The translations under genes and the position numbers were made by a program. A stretch of 64,000 nt of DNA, taken from the NCBI GenBank assembly GCA_950106755.1, contig OX467088.1, positions 9,780,001 through 9,844,000 on the forward strand. Reading direction: 5' to 3'. The notes below the pieces were generated by a model that was not told the DNA's origin, did no database searches, and saw only the letters and a program-made list of their open reading frames with translations. This DNA is from Climacium dendroides (Eukaryota > Streptophyta > Bryopsida > Hypnales > Climaciaceae). This document shows, one piece after another, positions 61,030 to 64,000 of this stretch; position 1 is the first letter of the stretch; every line of letters begins with the position of its first letter.

Positions 61030-61280
61030 TGCATACTCCCAAATCTTTTACAATAGATGTGAATAGACAAGAGGGACATAATTAGATGTATGCTCCAAAA
61101 TCTTTTCTAAGTAGATGTGATTAGATAAGAAGGAGAGATGTACTCACATATCTCCTCCCAAATCTTTTTGAGTAGATATGATTGAACAAGAAGAATGTGC
61201 TCGGATGTCTCTTCCCAAATTTTTTACATTAGATGTCATTGGAAAAGAAAAACATGCTCAAATTGTACTTCCAAACATGG
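61030..61280. repeat. Degenerate tandem repeat, ~58-bp unit, four copies
   Basis: Units start with TCCCAAATCTTTT then TAGATGTGAT..., at about 61037, 61093, 61156 and 61213. Diverged copies, non-coding. Confidence 0.55.
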
Positions 61281-61557
61281 CAGATAATTTCCTTTCTTAT
61301 AATTGTAAACTGTTTGAGTTTTTGTGTGCTTGATTTGAGTTTACATTACTTTGTACCCCAAGAAAATAATTAGGAATTTTTAGACACTCTATTGTAAAGA
61401 ATTTTGAATATATTCTAGTTTTGACTTTTTTTTCATTTAGTTTTTATTGTTATTGCTTTGAATGACCACTTGAGTAACTCCCATCCTTGCATTCTTATCT
61501 AATTTTTCCAAATCTAATCAACCTTTCAAAATCTCTATGCCTTGATTGATTTCTTTG

Positions 61558-61740
61558 CACTACTAGAAAGTTGTAACCAAAACAATAGAAGATTAACAAT
61601 TTTTTGTGTTCTAGGCACTTGTACTTATGACTTGTTCGACAAAGTTCTATAAAAATACCCATAAATTTTTGTTGTTTTAGGCACTTCAAAATTACTTTTG
61701 ACCAAATCAACAGAAATTTTAAAAAATTATAAATAATGAT
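61558..61740 (+). mobile_element. CACTA-type transposon end (fragment)
   Basis: CACTACTAGAAAG at 61558 is followed by subterminal ACCAAAACAATAGAAG and TTGTTGTTTTAGGCAC words, like the end at 15171. No transposase or opposite end was found within the window. Confidence 0.45.
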
Positions 61741-61844
61741 TTTTTATTTATATATGTATATGTAAATTTAACCATGGGGGATATATTGGTTGAAAAATGC
61801 ATTTGCAAAGGCAAGGGCTTAAGTTCAAACCTTAATGAGAACAC

Positions 61845-62100
61845 TTAGTGACATGGTAGTCAACACCTTGCTCATGTAGTAGTCAATGCATATTGATTGT
61901 ACTGCTAAAGTGGTAGTCAACATTGGTTAACATGGAAGTCAATGCTTGCTAACTATTCTACTAAAGTAGTAGTCAATACTTGTTGACTCTATTGCTAACA
62001 TGGTAGTCAATGCCTACTAACTGTACTACTGATATGGTAGTTAATGCCTATTAATTGTGTTGTTGACATGGCATTTGGCTACATTGTTGACATGACAATT
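61845..62100. repeat. Degenerate 34-bp minisatellite, about seven copies
   Basis: Units read approximately ATGGTAGTCAATGCCTAC then TAACTGTACTACTGAT, repeated with substitutions and one short unit. Non-coding. Confidence 0.7.
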
Positions 62101-62269
62101 TTTAAAATATATAAAAATTCATTGTTGAAATCAACATAATTGAACAACAAATTTGAGTGTAATTTTAATTGCTCCATGCAACTAAAATAAAATAAAATAA
62201 CACTTTTTGGTTTTGCTTCTCTTGTTTTGGTTATATTTTTTTCTAATACTATCATTGTTATTTTAGATT

Positions 62270-63020
62270 TGCTATATCTAGTCAACCTTTCAAACACTCT
62301 AGGCTTGATTTGTTGGTCATTAGTGTTCTAAATTTCATGTCTTTATTATCATTTTTGACTTACTACCATCTAGTCAACCTTTCAAAAACTTTACTCCTAA
62401 TTGGTTGGTCATTGGTGTTATGAAATTTCTTGCCTACATTGTCCTTTTTGGCTTTCCCATATGTAATCAATCTTTCAAAAACTCTAGGTATAATTGGTTA
62501 ATTAGATTTGGAATTCGAGGTGGCATGATTGGTTAATTAGAGGTGCATTTCAAATTCTAAATGAAAGCTCTTGTTATCTTTTTTAACCCTTAGAACTCAT
62601 ATATATGAATAAAAGTACCTATGTTCTATAGTATTTGCCATGAATCTCTAAGTGAGTTGACATGAATGTTTTTGGAAAATAATAAAAACATTCCTAATTA
62701 TAAACAAGGTCCAAATGAATTTCTACAAGAAGACTAAATCTTAATTTTATTTTAAATTTATAAAAAAGAGCATTTTATTTTCTATTTCCATATGTCATTA
62801 CTTTCCTTTAAGCTTTTCACTTCAAATCATGAAACTTGTGCTTTCATAGTCACAAAGAAGATTCGTCAAAAGCAATTGCCACCCTAAAAGTAGTTTAATA
62901 TGCATACTAAAGAATGCAATCTTTTATGAATGACACAACCACAATGACCAAGGTAGTCACCAAAAATAAACATATGAATAGTTCTAAATCTAAAAGCTAT
63001 TGAAATTTATGAAAAGGTAA
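62270..63020. repeat. Segmental direct duplication, copy 2
   Basis: Partner of 60180-60990, about 2.05 kb away, with the CACTA-like end and the 34-bp array between them. Confidence 0.6.
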
Positions 63021-63640
63021 CAAGCAAGCAAATACAAAAAACATTAAGCCTTCATGGGTTGCAATAAATCAATTGCTTGTATGACATTTTCCAAATCTTT
63101 CTATTAGGTTCTATTTAAATTTTTTTAAATATCTAAAGTAACACAACTTGCAACACTCAGTGGGGTAATGAAGCTACATAAGCTTACTCCACGAATTTGT
63201 AAACTGTGGATGGATCATCGTATATTCATATAATCATATGTACATTCATAAGTGTTGAGAGGCCTCACTCAGGCAATGACGGTTATCCTGCTAAGCCATC
63301 GACTCTATCGCACAGAGAAACCGCAGCCACTGATCTAGAATATATCCGTAAAGAAAAACAAGGAAACTGTAATCAGAGATTCAAATGCAATGGTCTTTTG
63401 AAGAGAAAAAAAGAAACCTATCAAATTCAGTCCCCTTTCTGATCAAAACTGGATGGTTTCCTAATCCGGTATGCCTATAGTAAGATCCTGCCTGAAAGTA
63501 GCTGTTTGATCAGCAAACAATAATAGTATCAAAAAGTATTTAACAAAAAGTATTCAGATATGATCTTAGTATAGGCAGACTAAGGTAGAATGCGTATAAT
63601 ACATTTCCGACTGAGATGTATGGACCATTGTGAAATCAAC
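63021..63640. other. Spacer, probably 3' region of the terminal gene
   Basis: GC rises after 63200 toward the minus-strand exon. A 78-codon plus-strand frame has no recognisable product. Confidence 0.35.
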
Positions 63641-63988
63641 TCAAAGTGCATCTGCAAGAGCCTTGAAGAATATGACCACCTCATCTGAAGTTGGCAAAGC
63701 ATAGCGAGCGGTGGAGCGTTTCCGAGCAACAGCACAGGAGAAGTAAGTGTTTGTATTCACGTCGATCATAGCGTCCAATGCTTCTGCAAACTCTGGATCT
63801 GGTAAAGAGGAAGGAAACCCCTTTGTCTTCATCAAACTCCATCTGGTGAGCTTTCCCAACTTTCCATGTGACATGTTGCAATCCATTGACCTCCCTCGCA
63901 AGCGATCGCGGTTGCACTCCATCTTCTTGTACGAGTGATCTCTCTGGATTTGTGGTTCCGGATCCAAAAATGTGAACACATCCTCATC
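63641..63988 (-). CDS. 3'-terminal exon of an unrecognised gene, cut by window edge
   Basis: A splice acceptor TTGCAG precedes GATGAGGATGTG at 63988, and the frame runs 115 residues to a stop (DEDVFTFLDPEPQIQ ... FFKALADAL). A second frame is also open for about 78 codons, so the reading frame is not certain. No domain recognised. The rest of the gene lies beyond the window. Confidence 0.4.
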   Translation of the reverse strand, partial: DEDVFTFLDPEPQIQRDHSYKKMECNRDRLRGRSMDCNMSHGKLGKLTRWSLMKTKGFPSSLPDPEFAEALDAMIDVNTNTYFSCAVARKRSTARYALPTSDEVVIFFKALADAL

Positions 63989-64000
63989 CTGCAACACGCA

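Noticed and set aside
61820..61850. tRNA or SINE-like B-box (GGGCTTAAGTTCAAACCTT)
   Set aside because: No A-box at the right distance and no cloverleaf; left unannotated.

Overview
The window is eukaryotic nuclear DNA and reads as a land-plant genome. It has AT-rich intergenic DNA, GT-AG introns of about 80-900 bp, plant-type housekeeping genes, and a dense load of plant-style DNA transposons and MITEs. The species cannot be named from sequence. Hopanoid cyclases are known in mosses, ferns and other seed-free plants, so a bryophyte, lycophyte or fern is the most natural guess, but this is inference.

Layout. 1-12 kb is transposon-rich. It holds the edge of a TTAA-flanked repeat, a decayed pogo/Tc1-mariner-type element with perfect 25-bp terminal repeats (1277-4857), and a candidate 5.8-kb element carrying two convergent unrecognised genes (about 5748-11579). 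12-24 kb has no convincing gene. It contains a TTAA element, a Stowaway-like MITE, a CACTA-type end, a foldback element with 9-bp target duplication, and a 1.7-kb Harbinger-like element. 24.8-26.8 kb carries the standout feature: an intact, intronless, GC-rich squalene-hopene cyclase of alphaproteobacterial (Bradyrhizobium/Rhodopseudomonas-like) type on the minus strand, set in AT-rich plant DNA. A pogo-family MITE lies upstream of it and an unidentified mid-GC segment lies downstream.

30.1-35.0 kb (minus) is a nine-exon TEX2-like membrane protein with PH-like and SMP lipid-transfer domains. 36-47.9 kb is mostly gene-free, with dispersed repeats and a 2.2-kb stretch of gene-like composition but no good reading frame. 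47.9-49.9 kb (minus) is a five-exon soluble epoxide hydrolase-like gene. 50-52.8 kb holds tandem repeats. 52.8-58.5 kb (minus) is an eleven-exon PRP39-type U1 snRNP splicing factor with HAT repeats. 58.5-63.6 kb is duplicated AT-rich DNA. The last bases contain the 3' exon of an unrecognised minus-strand gene.

The genes do not form a pathway. PRP39, TEX2-like and epoxide hydrolase are ordinary plant genes. The cyclase would convert host squalene to hopanoids and looks like a horizontally acquired single gene without the bacterial hpn neighbours. The rest of the window is best read as nested transposon families with target sites TA, TTAA, TAA and a 9-bp duplication. All exon boundaries were derived by hand from frame continuity and GT-AG sites.
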